A DNA stretch of 64,000 nucleotides, from the NCBI GenBank assembly GCA_035610835.1, contig CM069459.1, forward strand, positions 28,291,570 through 28,355,569, in the 5' to 3' direction. The notes under the pieces are model-generated. The model did no database searches. It was not told the origin of the DNA and saw nothing but the letters and a program-made list of their open reading frames with translations. Position numbers and translations under genes: made by a program. Below are positions 41,801 to 50,689 of this stretch, piece after piece; position 1 is the stretch's first letter; every line of letters starts with the position of its first letter. This DNA comes from Ophiura sarsii (Eukaryota > Echinodermata > Ophiuroidea > Amphilepidida > Ophiuridae).

Positions 41801-44800
41801 CGTAATCACTATTACCAGCATGGTATTGCCTGATTGGTTATGTAACTTGAATAGGACAAGGCCTTTATCAAATCTTTTTATTTCATGGTTCTGAGGGGTC
41901 GGTTAACACAAAACCCTACCTGTTCATTGGACTGAAATCTATGACCAAGATGTGAGCTTTTCAAAATATTAACAACAAAAAAAGAACATTACTGAATTCC
42001 TAAAAAGGATGGCGAGGGGACAAGAAACTACTTTTTTTAAAACTTGACCTACATGTAACTGTTTAATTGTGCTTTGCACTTGACATCTAATTAGAAAATA
42101 AAAAAACTCCTCCCCTAAAACACACAGAATCAAAGAGACAAACAAAATCCCACCAATGAATGATAGTTGTCAGGACAATCAAACAAGTGTTTGTCGTTAC
42201 CTGAAATAATGAGCGCCCTCATCATTGGCAAACACTTCAACTTGGCAGTCTCTTTCACGTTGGAGATATTATTGCCACGACAATTAACATACTGCAACAT
42301 CTTCATGGTGTCTGAGAAGCCGTCCAGTTTCTCAATCTGATTGTCGCGGAGATGGAGAGTGGTGAGACGTTCCAGACGCTCCAAGCCTTCAATTTTGTTG
42401 ATGAGGTTGCCGCCCTGTATTGTGGGGAGAAAAAGTCAAATCAGAATCCTGTTCCAGTGATGTATACAATTATGAAACAGAAAGGTCAGTCTCTATTTTG
42501 TTATCTATTCATCTTGAAAACCTCTAAGTTACTCACAAATCCGTTTGCCCTCAATTCTTCCCAATCAGTAGAGCAGGGGCGTAGCAAGGTACCAAAAAGT
42601 GGGGCGGCCATTTATGTTGAAAACTGTAAATGTAATTGAGCTTGTACCATCTAAGCACCGCCCTCCGAACTAAGCTTGGATATGTCTGAGGGGGGCACGA
42701 GAAGTAGAAATGTTTTCAATTTTCGAACTCATTTGGTGCGATCTGGTGTATAATTTTGACTAAAAGTTTATCGAAAAGCCACCTCTTCATTTCCAATATT
42801 TTTATTTTATCAATGCACAAAAGTTGAGCATAACTGATATATTCTTGATTTAAGTATACATGGTTTAAAAGCTTGAACAGAGGGGAGTCTGAAGGGGATG
42901 TGCCCCCCTCAGAATTGGATTTGTTTTCAATTTTCGAACCCATTTGGTGCGATTTGGTGTGTACTTTTGACCAATATTTTATTGAAAAGCAATCCCTTTC
43001 CCCCGTTTCTTCTCTTTTTTTCCCCTACTTTTTTCTTTCTTTGCAAGCCGCCCTGGTTGCGACGCGTCTGCAGGAGAGCCTGAGAGGAATCCCATATGAT
43101 TGTCCCACTCCCATGCGAGTAGAAAACATAAAATGATGTAAGGCTGTGATTGATACTTGATAATACAGTACTGTCTGGCAACTGATGATCTGATCATGCT
43201 TAGCACTTTTTATTCCATAATTCAAATTTCTTGCTCAAAAAGGGATCTCGCAAGATTACCAAATGACCCCATGTTTTAGGAAATTTTAAACCCTCTATCA
43301 CTCAAATATTCAGGGCCTATTTTCTGGACATTTTGAAGAAAAACAAAGACCCCTTGTATAGAAATGTTTGCAATTTTTTCTCCCATGTATTCCTTTTTGT
43401 GGACATTTTGGCAACCTCTGACCTAATGACTCCAATTTTTGCCCACTCTCTCTCACCTAATATCATATCCCAGGGTTCAGAAGTGGCAGCCTTGCACCCA
43501 TCCATTTTGTAGTTGAGTCCCTGTGCCCCTGGTACTATTCTCCAACCTCAGATAAGAGGCAAATAATGGAAGAATTTCCCTCACTCAAATTGTATGCTTT
43601 TAACACTTTCCACGCGGCAGGCGTCTGCAGACGACATCCCCAAATTTCACAAAAAGTGTGTCAAAAAGGTCAACATTATTAAATTTCATTACCATTAGTT
43701 GGAATCACCATGATAAATGCATTGGTATAAGTGCAAACATTCCTAGTATTGGTTCAGTAATTCTTGAGATAGACCTAGCCGGGTGGAAAGTATTACGAGT
43801 GTTGTAATTGAGGTACATGTATGAGGATTTGTAATAATCCTGGTAGCCCTGGTATGCTGACTGCACTTTGTATCTAGCTCCCTCTATATTGGAAAATCAC
43901 ATGCATGTTTGAAAGCTATAGGATTCTTTGATTGAGAGAGGGCGCTACACCAAAAATGAATACTTAACATGTTGGAATAGGGATAATTCACTTCATAGCA
44001 AACAAAAATTGGGACAACATTTGCTGGCCTATGAAAGTTTCTTTACACTCTGTTGAGTGTATCATTGTATTTCATTAAAAAAAACCACACCAGCCAAACA
44101 AGCCTGAGAATGAATTTGTGTGATAAGAACTTGAAAAGTGTGTGAAATTGGGCTATATAAATATAAGGCATCGAAAAAACACCCCACACCCTGTTGTACG
44201 GGTCCTGTCGGTCAGGCTTTTTTGGGTGGAGGGGGCGGAGGTCGGTATTCATTTGCAGATGAACATTTTTTCACCAATTTCTAAAACAATGGGTCGGTCA
44301 GCTTTTACAACAGGGGTTTTATTTTGTCGCTAAAAGGGCTGAGAATAAAAGAAAGTGCAAACATTTTGAGAAAAATACTATAGCCTGAATCTAGGCAAAA
44401 GCCTGACAATGCTCATGCCTAAAAGAAACAAGCAGCACACTGGGAAATAGATGCTCCTCTCTCAGACTAGTAATTATATTTGGCTACTTACCAGAAATAA
44501 GTTCTTGAGATTCGGTAGATAGATACCAGCAGTTGTTGTTAGTTTGTTGCCTCTTAACTCCAGTGTGTGCAATCGACCAAGTATGGTAGGATCAAGCCCA
44601 GAAATACTGGAGATACTATTATCTAGTATAGTATGACAAAATAGAAGTCATGCTTGATATCAATGTAATTGATTTGGTTTAGGTATCAAGTTAAAGGTAG
44701 ATGTTCCGATTGCTGGCCCGATTTTCAACTTGATTTTTTCTATTTTAAATGAAAGGCCATCCTTAAAAATGTCTCATTCCAAAGTTTGAGTTGCATAACT

Positions 44801-47800
44801 CCAACTGTTCTATTTTTAGAAGCACAAGGTCACAAAATATTTGCCCATTGAGTAGTACACAAATTGGTTGGTGGTTAACCACCTTTGACAGTAATTCACC
44901 ACATTTTAGCCAATAATTTCTAAATGGAACATTTCTGGCCCCTAAGAATTTACAGACATAATGAGACAAATATGGGGATTCTTCTGATATCAAAATATCT
45001 TGATGAGAAAAAAACCACCATAGCCCCCAAAAAGTGATCGGAACATACACCTTTAACACTAACCTGGTATTGGATGCTTGTATGTGCACTCTGTCTCCAC
45101 AGTTGTGTAATAAGTGAACATTCAAGAGGAGAGAGAGGGTAGTTACTGTGGTATTCTGTGATATTTAGCAGTTTGAGAATTTCTAAGCCCTCAATGACAA
45201 CAAAGTATTATGTGATTTGTGAATGATAAAATACGCCTTTTTATGTCTTATGGTGTGCTTTATAAATCGAAACTCTTGTTAATTGTAATTTTGAGACAAA
45301 AACTCATTTGAGGGTGCAATTACTTTATTGATGGGTTGCACTTCTCCACCCCTACCACTGAAAAAAATCCAGTCACATACCCGGGGGGGGGGGGGGGGGG
45401 GGGGGGGGCACTGACATTGGAAAAGAATATAAGTATGTGCCGCGCTGAAGACCCCCCTTTTCAACCTCTGCTGCTAGCTCTTATGACCCCCTTTTGAGCC
45501 TGCATCAGTTCTTATGACCCCAATTTTATTGAAAATTCAAAAATCGCGAAATTTTGCGTTCCAAAGCCCATATTCTTCAAAAAATGTTGCGTTCGCAAAA
45601 CCTAAAAAAAAAAAATCAAAAATGTGCGTTCTTGCTATTCAAAATTGAACTATAGGCCAGTTCTCAAGACCTATTTTTTTGAAAAAAATCAGTTCCTAAG
45701 ACCCTATTTTTCGTCATAAAATCCACTCAGTTCAGTTCTTTAGCCCCCCTTTTTGAGAACCTGGGCAGCACACCCCTACCCCAAAAAAAATGAGTGCCCC
45801 CCCCCCCCCGGGTCACATACTTACAAGATATATTGATGGACTCTAATAACGGATGATTAAGACCCTCTGAGCTGGTTATTCTGTTATGCGCAAAACTTGC
45901 CACTTGCAGGTACGGAAGCTGTTCAAGTTTGGCGGACGACAGCAGGTTGCGGTCAAGCTTCAGGGTCAGAAGATGGGTCAAAGAGTTCAAAGGTGAAATG
46001 TCACGGATCATATTGACTGAGAGGTCGACATAGCGTAGATGGATGAAGGTGCTCAGTAAATTGATGTCGGTGATCTCTCTGTGATTGACGTGGTGAAATA
46101 AAAAATATGGTGTTAAAAATCTGTGTGGTAGTGGCTAGATGTATTCATAGACATTCAGACCACCCTAAGTAAGGCACACAAAAAAATTGTTGTGTTGCCC
46201 TCAAGTGCCAAATATTTTGAAGTCGGGTCGGTCGGTTGATTTTCTTCTTCTTTTCTTGCTGACAAATATTACTGAAAGACCGTGGTTCAATCACGTCGAG
46301 ACCAAATTGGTAAATGTCAATTCGACTAATGTTTCTAGTGTGATAATAGTTTAAAAACAATTTATTCAAGCCAACTTATTCATTTCAAGCTGAAAATAGT
46401 AATATTTTGACAATTTGGGTGAAATTTAAATCTTAAAAAAACTAAAAATGTGACCCTATTTTTTGGGCCTAATCTACGATTTTACTGTTATTGGCCATTG
46501 TGCAATTGAATTGAGGTGGACAACCAAACCCCCCCCCCCCCAATCAACAACATAATGGTCTATAAAATAAGTTCAACAATTTCTTGATCCAAGCATCATA
46601 TTCATACTCGCATTTATCCGAATGTAGAACACCCTTGTACAATAAATTGTGGAGTCAAGAGAATTCCTTCTCTTCCATTCTCAAAATAAACTTAAATGTA
46701 TTAAAGATGTATCCTCAAATATTCAAACAATTTTTACTCTCTAAATCACATTTTAGATTTTGGTTTGTATATATCATCCCTTTTCAATTATAACAAAAAC
46801 TTGTATTGCAATTTTCTACCTTTCTTTCTTCCTGGGTGAAAATTGCAATATGATACAAAAAGTTTTAGCTCTGGCCATATCTAAGACAGTTTTTCAACTT
46901 CAAAAATGAATAACATGGCTCTTTTCTTTTAAAGAAATTAAATTCATCTCTCTGACCTTGATTTTGTAACCAAATAAAAATGGAACCCTGCGAATGTAGT
47001 AACGAAAAGAAAAGAGAGACACTTCACATCCCTATAACGTAATTATTCCATCGAATCAAACCCTATCTCTGAACCACACAGTTAAACCTGAGTATCCCAT
47101 TGAATTTAACCCAATCCCTGAATCACAGCTCTATTTTTTTTAGACTCATTATTTCATTAAGACTCACAGTTCAGGTTTTACAAATGAATGTCGCTGGCAT
47201 TAACAAGCTATATGCCAATGAATGAGGGCGATTACTGAGTGCTGACTTTACATTAAATCTTTACCTGTCTTTGACATCCAGTCTAACGTAAGCGTGAGCG
47301 AGACCACTCCCTATTTTGCATAATAATGACAAGCTCTCACCGACCATCTCCTCTGTTATAGGTATTTCTGGTAGTTTCTGGAAAACAAAGACGAAGGGCG
47401 ATTGTAATAAGCGGTCAGGTTTATCAATCACTTAACTGATTATACATGTTGGGTCAAGTAAATGTTCATCTCCTGGGCTATTTTTCAGCTATTATAAAAG
47501 GCAAAAAGTACATTTTTGTACAGCCAAATGTTCATTCAAAATAGGCGATATTTGTTGTGCGATGCAACAGCTTACTTCCGCTGCAGTGTACGGCAATTCA
47601 ACGCAGGTCACATACTGTGGCAAAATAGGAGAATGTCAGCGTGAATGCAATGTGTCGCAGCCTGCCGCAATTTTAGTCGAATACTGTTCCTAACTCCATT
47701 GCGATAACGCACCGCAACGGGCAGTAATAAATAACGTCTAGTGTGAACGGAGCATAGTCTTGTATAATATTTTAATCATCCGCATGAAATCAAAATTGTC

Positions 47801-50272
47801 AATTTCAGAGAATAGGGGTGTTTTCCAAACTGAATCCATGCTATAGCCTACATGACAGTGTATAGGGTAGCGTGGGTCAAAAATAGTCATGTTTCATAAT
47901 TGTAAAAATAGACCAAAAAGGTAAGACAACCTAGTATAAGACAAATTTATTAACAAATCTGAATCACACAATATATTACATACGTTCATTTCAGTTTAGT
48001 TCAGGACCTATCCTTTGCTATAATCAAAACAAACATTTGTCGATCACAGCGTCATGATCTGAGCGCTCGCAATCATTACAAATGTTGAGCATGTCAAATT
48101 GCATGCAGTGTGACGTGTTCCAAAACAGTCACAACGCGTTGTGGGATCTTGTTGATTAGGGCCGCGATTGGTCAATTACCTATGTGACGTACTTGTAAAC
48201 AAATAGGCTATTTGTTTACAGGTACGTCACATCTTCCGGTTTTTCTGCACGCTTGCCATCGCGAATGACGCGGTTACGCACCAGTTGCATCGGATGCTGG
48301 GGAATTGTATACGCTGTGATCGACAAATGTTTGTTTTGATTATAAGACTTGTTGAGCTAAATCCTTGTTCCACCTTTGAGCCTTGTGGATCCGCGTTAAG
48401 GGTAGTTTTTGAGACATAATTCACAGGGATAATTATACTTTTATACATGACATGAGTGACCCCCCTCCTCATATGCTGCATTAAAATTAATGTGTACACA
48501 CTCCTCGCACTGTAATTTGTATGAAAAAGTGTATTCTGAGTGAGCACGAAATTGAAAGTACCCACTCGCTAATGCTACTATAGTCAAATTAATAATTGAA
48601 CGAACAACACGCATGCAGCACAAAGATAAATGCGCCTGAAATGATCACGCTTACGACGGCTATGCGCGCTTCACGCAATGTAATGCAATACGCTGTTTCA
48701 AAGTGTTCGTTCAATTATAAATCCAACTATATAGCCATACACTGTACTTCAATCGAGTATCTCGTAGCTGTGTATACGCTATAGTTGGACTTATAATAGA
48801 AAGAACACATTGAAGCACTTGCGTGCGTACATTGCGTGAAACTCGCACAGTAAATGGTGTAATTTTGGGCGTGATCACCTGTGTGCTGCGTGCGTGTTGT
48901 TCATTCAATTATTAATTTGACTATAGTGGGAACTTGTTCGTCCAATAATTAATCAGACTATAAAATAGATACATGTAAAATTATAGGTAAATTAATAATT
49001 GAACGAACAACGCAAACACAGTACAAAGATGATCGCGCCCAAAATTATCACGGAATAGTTGTGCGCGCTTCACGCAATGTACGCTGCTTAGTTGTGTTCG
49101 TTCAATTATAATTTACCTATAGACCATTTCAAATTAAGATCGGAAATCTTCGGAAAAACAGGTCACGTGGAGTAGGTGCGTTGCGCGTTCTTCGCAACAG
49201 TTGATCGCATTCACAGCATTGTCCTAGTTGGTTGTCCGCCTATTGATTTACTATGTTTACATACACGCGTGCACACATGAGAAGTAAAACGTGGAACGAG
49301 ACTATTTTGTTTTTTATCAACAAAGGCGCTGACCGGCAAATTCCAAATGTATCGAGCAGACGGTAAAAAGTGAAAATATTACCACCAATCTCCTTCATCT
49401 CACCGTTTTTTGTTACTGAAATGCCGCAACATCAACTTTGTGAGGGATACAATCTATCACCAACACCAGCGCAATCTACAACACGGGCAGACAGGTGAAA
49501 AACACGTTTGTTTTTCTTCGGCACATGGCCATGACCTGTGAGCTGACAGGTCATGTAACCGAGCGTCAAATCACTCGGCTAATCGGAAGCATTCGGAACT
49601 AATTGTATATTTTCGGATTTGAAATGGTCTATAGTGTTACTACTTCATAATCATAGTCCAGTTAATAATTGAACGAACACGCACGCAGAGATTATCACGC
49701 TTGAAATTATTGCGCTTGGTTGTGCGCACTTCACGCAATGTATGCAATACGTTGAATTCAATGTGTTTGTTCAATTACAAATCTGATTAGCCTATAGTAA
49801 CTACGTAGATGACTATGCAGTCACATTCGCAATACTCAACCTCAAAGTCAAACAGTAACACACAACACTCATGACACTAAACAGTAACACTAACACATGT
49901 AACAAGTTCACAACAACGTCAACGACACCAACAAAAAACTCTAATCATTCATGAATTTGAATTGTTATAAATCTACAAACACCCTGTGAAAGGTATTTCA
50001 CTACTTAAAGTACTTTTCATATTTCTTTAATCACAGCTTTACCACTACCACCAGTCTCTAAGTATGATGGCCGGTGTCTATAAAAAAACTTAAAAGTAAG
50101 CCGGTGTCATTGCTTCCGAATTCGACACCGTTGACACCATTAAATCACAACAAACCTCTTCTTCCTCTTGTTCTGCCCCGTCGTTTTCTCCTTCACCCTC
50201 ATCTTGGCTTATTTCAGGTTCATCAACGCCTTCTTGATCTTCGTCATACTCTTGTTCCGAAAGATCTGACAT
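38812..50272 (-). CDS. LRRC23: LRRC23, leucine-rich repeat radial-spoke protein (7 coding exons)
   Basis: Seven minus-strand exons (50272-50156, 47377-47265, 46078-45825, 44622-44492, 42414-42201, 41670-41516, 38853-38812) join in phase at GT-AG borders to 1026 nt: 341 residues plus stop, against about 343 in human LRRC23. The N terminus is acidic and disordered (about residues 1-39). A short helix (EEMVGESLSLLCKIGSGLAH) precedes about seven leucine-rich repeats from residue ~75 to ~275, with motifs such as LRYVDLSVNMI, LLTLKLDRNLL and LTTLHLRDNQI. A capping region (LRRLERLDKDDF) and an acidic Glu-rich tail ending DTEDV follow. In vertebrates LRRC23 is a component of the third radial spoke (RS3) head of motile cilia and sperm flagella. 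An X-box-like motif upstream fits ciliary regulation. It appears intact. Introns are loaded with fold-back elements. Confidence 0.95.
39068..40040. repeat. Outer, decayed inverted repeat around the giant palindrome
   Basis: Left words cttgaaaatatggggaggtc (39,069) and ttcaagttccctgcgtaa (39,165) return inverted on the right as gacctccccatattctcaag (40,023) and gcagggtacttgaag (39,911). The arms are otherwise diverged. The TTAA element is inserted near the centre of this older fold-back. Confidence 0.65.
39211..39906. mobile_element. 696-bp palindromic element with TTAA target duplication
   Basis: The two halves are inverse copies over about 340 bp each with very few differences (gggaagtgtcaaccctaaat ... 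atttagggttgacacttccc). TTAA lies directly outside each end (39,207-39,210; 39,907-39,910). Words such as tttttggcgccaaaaa and caaaaagtgcca make further local hairpins. There is no open frame of its own. TTAA duplication is characteristic of piggyBac-type insertion. Confidence 0.9.
40324..40476. repeat. Two interlocked inverted repeats (A-B-A'-B')
   Basis: Arm A (40,324-40,359, ...tttaaatgtcacccggcc) pairs with A' (40,399-40,433). Arm B (40,368-40,399, taccgtaaaacg...gggacatgggg) pairs with B' (40,445-40,476). The arms alternate rather than nest. Non-coding, inside LRRC23 intron 6. Confidence 0.85.
41084..41491. mobile_element. Second TTAA-flanked fold-back element
   Basis: Ends gggggtgttaaccct / agttaacaccccc lie between TTAA at 41,080-41,083 and 41,492-41,495. 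The inner words (aaatttatcaagcgctgtaa, atgagtcaaagaatcca) are related to the 39.2-kb palindrome, so they are members of one family. Confidence 0.85.
41516..41670 (-). CDS. LRRC23: LRRC23 exon 6
   Basis: Acceptor ctttatag, donor AG|gtaagttg, 155 bp. Encodes SPLSDEDDYRMEVLINLRRL, ERLDKDDFTEEERQEAEEIY and EQRRAEEMAAE. A TTAA-flanked fold-back element ends 20 bp from the donor. Confidence 0.95.
41711..41935. repeat. Dispersed repeat, inverse copy at 51.6-51.8 kb
   Basis: ggtattgcctgattggtta and tttcatggttctgaggggt recur in inverse orientation at 51,640-51,790, together with the ggccaaataaaaa end. Within LRRC23 intron 5. Confidence 0.7.
42201..42414 (-). CDS. LRRC23: LRRC23 exon 5
   Basis: Acceptor cacaatacag, donor gtaacgac, 214 bp. 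Encodes GGNLINKIEGLERLERLTTL, HLRDNQIEKLDGFSDTMKML and KCLPMMRALIIS. Confidence 0.95.
42570..43000. repeat. Dispersed repeat fragments in LRRC23 intron 4
   Basis: The word gttttcaattttcgaa plus catttggtgcgat occurs twice (about 42,712 and 42,925), 211 bp apart. The first copy follows a gggggcacgag stretch and the second follows gtgcccccctc. Similar text occurs at 3541-3615. Non-coding. Confidence 0.6.
44492..44622 (-). CDS. LRRC23: LRRC23 exon 4
   Basis: Acceptor tatactag, donor gtaagtag, 131 bp. Encodes NSISSISGLDPTILGRLHTL, then ELRGNKLTTTAGIYLPNLKN. Phase runs from 1 to 0. Confidence 0.95.
44695..45052. mobile_element. TTAA-flanked MITE in LRRC23 intron 3
   Basis: Inverted ends aggtagatgttccgat / atcggaacatacacct with TTAA outside (44,691-44,694; 45,053-45,056). 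Non-coding; the 120-codon frame at 44,763-45,125 crosses its border and is not a gene. Confidence 0.8.
45381..45811. mobile_element. G-tract-ended element with 9-bp TSD next to exon 3 donor
   Basis: Ends are ccgggggggg / ccccccccgg, and the nonamer GTCACATAC is directly repeated at 45,372-45,380 and 45,812-45,820. The left end is a run of about 26 G. The interior repeats agttcttatgacccc-like words. The right TSD copy overlaps intron positions +5 to +13 of the LRRC23 exon 3 donor. Confidence 0.85.
45825..46078 (-). CDS. LRRC23: LRRC23 exon 3 (first LRRs)
   Basis: Acceptor caatcacag, donor gtaagtatg, 254 bp. Encodes EITDINLLSTFIHLRYVDLS, then SPLNSLTHLLTLKLDRNLLS and YLQVASFAHNRITSSEGLNH. A transposon lies 13 bp beyond its donor (45,381-45,811). 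Confidence 0.95.
46188..46475. mobile_element. 'ttgtgttgccctcag' MITE family, copy 2 (inverse of copy 3)
   Basis: Starts ttgttgtgttgccctcaagt and is the diverged reverse complement of 53,653-53,960 (shared gtgataatagttt, caagctgaaaatagtaatat and tgggcctaat words). Located in LRRC23 intron 1-2 region, upstream of exon 3. Confidence 0.7.
47265..47377 (-). CDS. LRRC23: LRRC23 exon 2
   Basis: Acceptor ttttccag, donor gtaaag, 113 bp. Encodes KLPEIPITEEMVGESLSLLC then KIGSGLAHAYVRLDVKD. This is the conserved segment before the first LRR, and it matches the family strongly. Confidence 0.95.
48019..48344. mobile_element. Palindromic element with central 57-bp hairpin
   Basis: 34-bp inverted ends (tataatcaaaacaaacattt and gtcgatcacagcg; 48,019-48,052 and 48,311-48,344). 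At the centre (48,176-48,232) tgtgacgtac-ttgtaaacaaatag meets its inverse with one mismatch. Non-coding, in LRRC23 intron 1. Confidence 0.8.
48579..48731. mobile_element. TA-flanked MITE, family member 2
   Basis: Inverted ends tatagtcaaattaataattg(aacgaac) / gttcgttcaattataaatcc. The interior has gcgcgcttcacgcaatgta. Confidence 0.85.
48780..48925. mobile_element. TA-flanked MITE, family member 3 (reverse orientation)
   Basis: Same family as 48,579-48,731, inverted: tatagttggacttataata at the left and caattattaatttgactata at the right. Confidence 0.85.
48982..49121. mobile_element. TA-flanked MITE, family member 4
   Basis: Ends tataggtaaattaataattg / caattataatttacctata. Its right TATA is shared with the next element at 49,118. 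Confidence 0.85.
49118..49633. mobile_element. Larger MITE abutting member 4
   Basis: Inverted ends tatagaccatttcaaatt / tttgaaatggtctata, with tcggaa words at both ends. It begins in the terminal TATA of the preceding MITE, so one inserted at the other's target site. Confidence 0.8.
49652..49797. mobile_element. TA-flanked MITE, family member 5
   Basis: Ends catagtccagttaataattg and caattacaaatctgattagc, with cctatag outside. The interior has cgcacttcacgcaatgtat. Confidence 0.8.
50156..50272 (-). CDS. LRRC23: LRRC23 exon 1 (start codon, acidic N terminus)
   Basis: ATG at 50,272 in frame with MSDLSEQEYDEDQEGVDEPE and a Glu-rich end. The donor is AG|gtttgt at 50,155, phase 0. The frame stays open past the donor, so the exon end is chosen because it joins exon 2 in phase and gives an LRRC23-like length. 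Confidence 0.85.
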
Positions 50273-50653
50273 GTTTCCCTCTGAATAAACCCTTTTCTAC
50301 GGATGAAATGTTAAAATGTTTTGTTACAAACCCTCGAGAAGTCGGCAAAATTGTTATTTCTAATATGGCGCGTTGTCGTGGTAACTAACCAAGGATTCTG
50401 GGTATTATTGAGACATTCGCGAGAAAAAAAATATTTGGAATATTATATTCGGCAACATTTCCAATCAATTATAATGCAAGCGAGCCAGTGACATGCATGT
50501 ACATCAGTCCAGTTTTAATTATTTATTAGGGGCAAAATACAGCGTTCTCGTGTTTTTCTGCTCGTGGAGTGTCCGGATCGAGAGGTTTGCACTGATGTCG
50601 ACCGTGTTGAGGCTATCGGAGTGATCGAAATCGAAGAAACTCAATGAATTTTA
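50273..50653. promoter_or_regulatory. Candidate divergent promoter LRRC23 / downstream gene
   Basis: Only 381 bp separate the LRRC23 ATG (minus) from the ATG of a putative plus-strand first exon. The interval is less AT-rich than its surroundings and contains CpG words (cgagcgag-, gtccggatcgagag-like) plus the X-box-like motif. No TATA box is obvious on either side. Confidence 0.5.
50372..50385. promoter_or_regulatory. RFX X-box-like motif (GTTGTCGTGGTAAC)
   Basis: Two 6-bp half-sites with a 2-bp spacer. GGTAAC fits the RGYAAC half exactly; GTTGTC differs from GTNRCC at one position. It lies 100 bp upstream of the LRRC23 start codon, the usual place for X-boxes of ciliary genes. Confidence 0.55.
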
Positions 50654-50684
50654 ATGGCAGGAACGGATCGAGCTCCACGAGAAG
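50654..50684 (+). CDS. Putative first coding exon of a divergent gene
   Basis: ATG in a reasonable context (ttaATGGCAG) opens MAGTDRAPRE and reaches a good donor (AG|gtaggt) after 31 nt, leaving phase 1. I found no convincing downstream exon within the window, so the gene would have a first intron longer than 13 kb or other exons I could not see. Identity unknown. The evidence is position opposite LRRC23, the ATG and the donor only. Confidence 0.3.
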
Positions 50685-50689
50685 GTAGG

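Noticed and set aside
44763..45125. 120-codon minus-strand ORF in LRRC23 intron 3
   Set aside because: It crosses the boundary of a TTAA-flanked MITE and has no recognisable domain.
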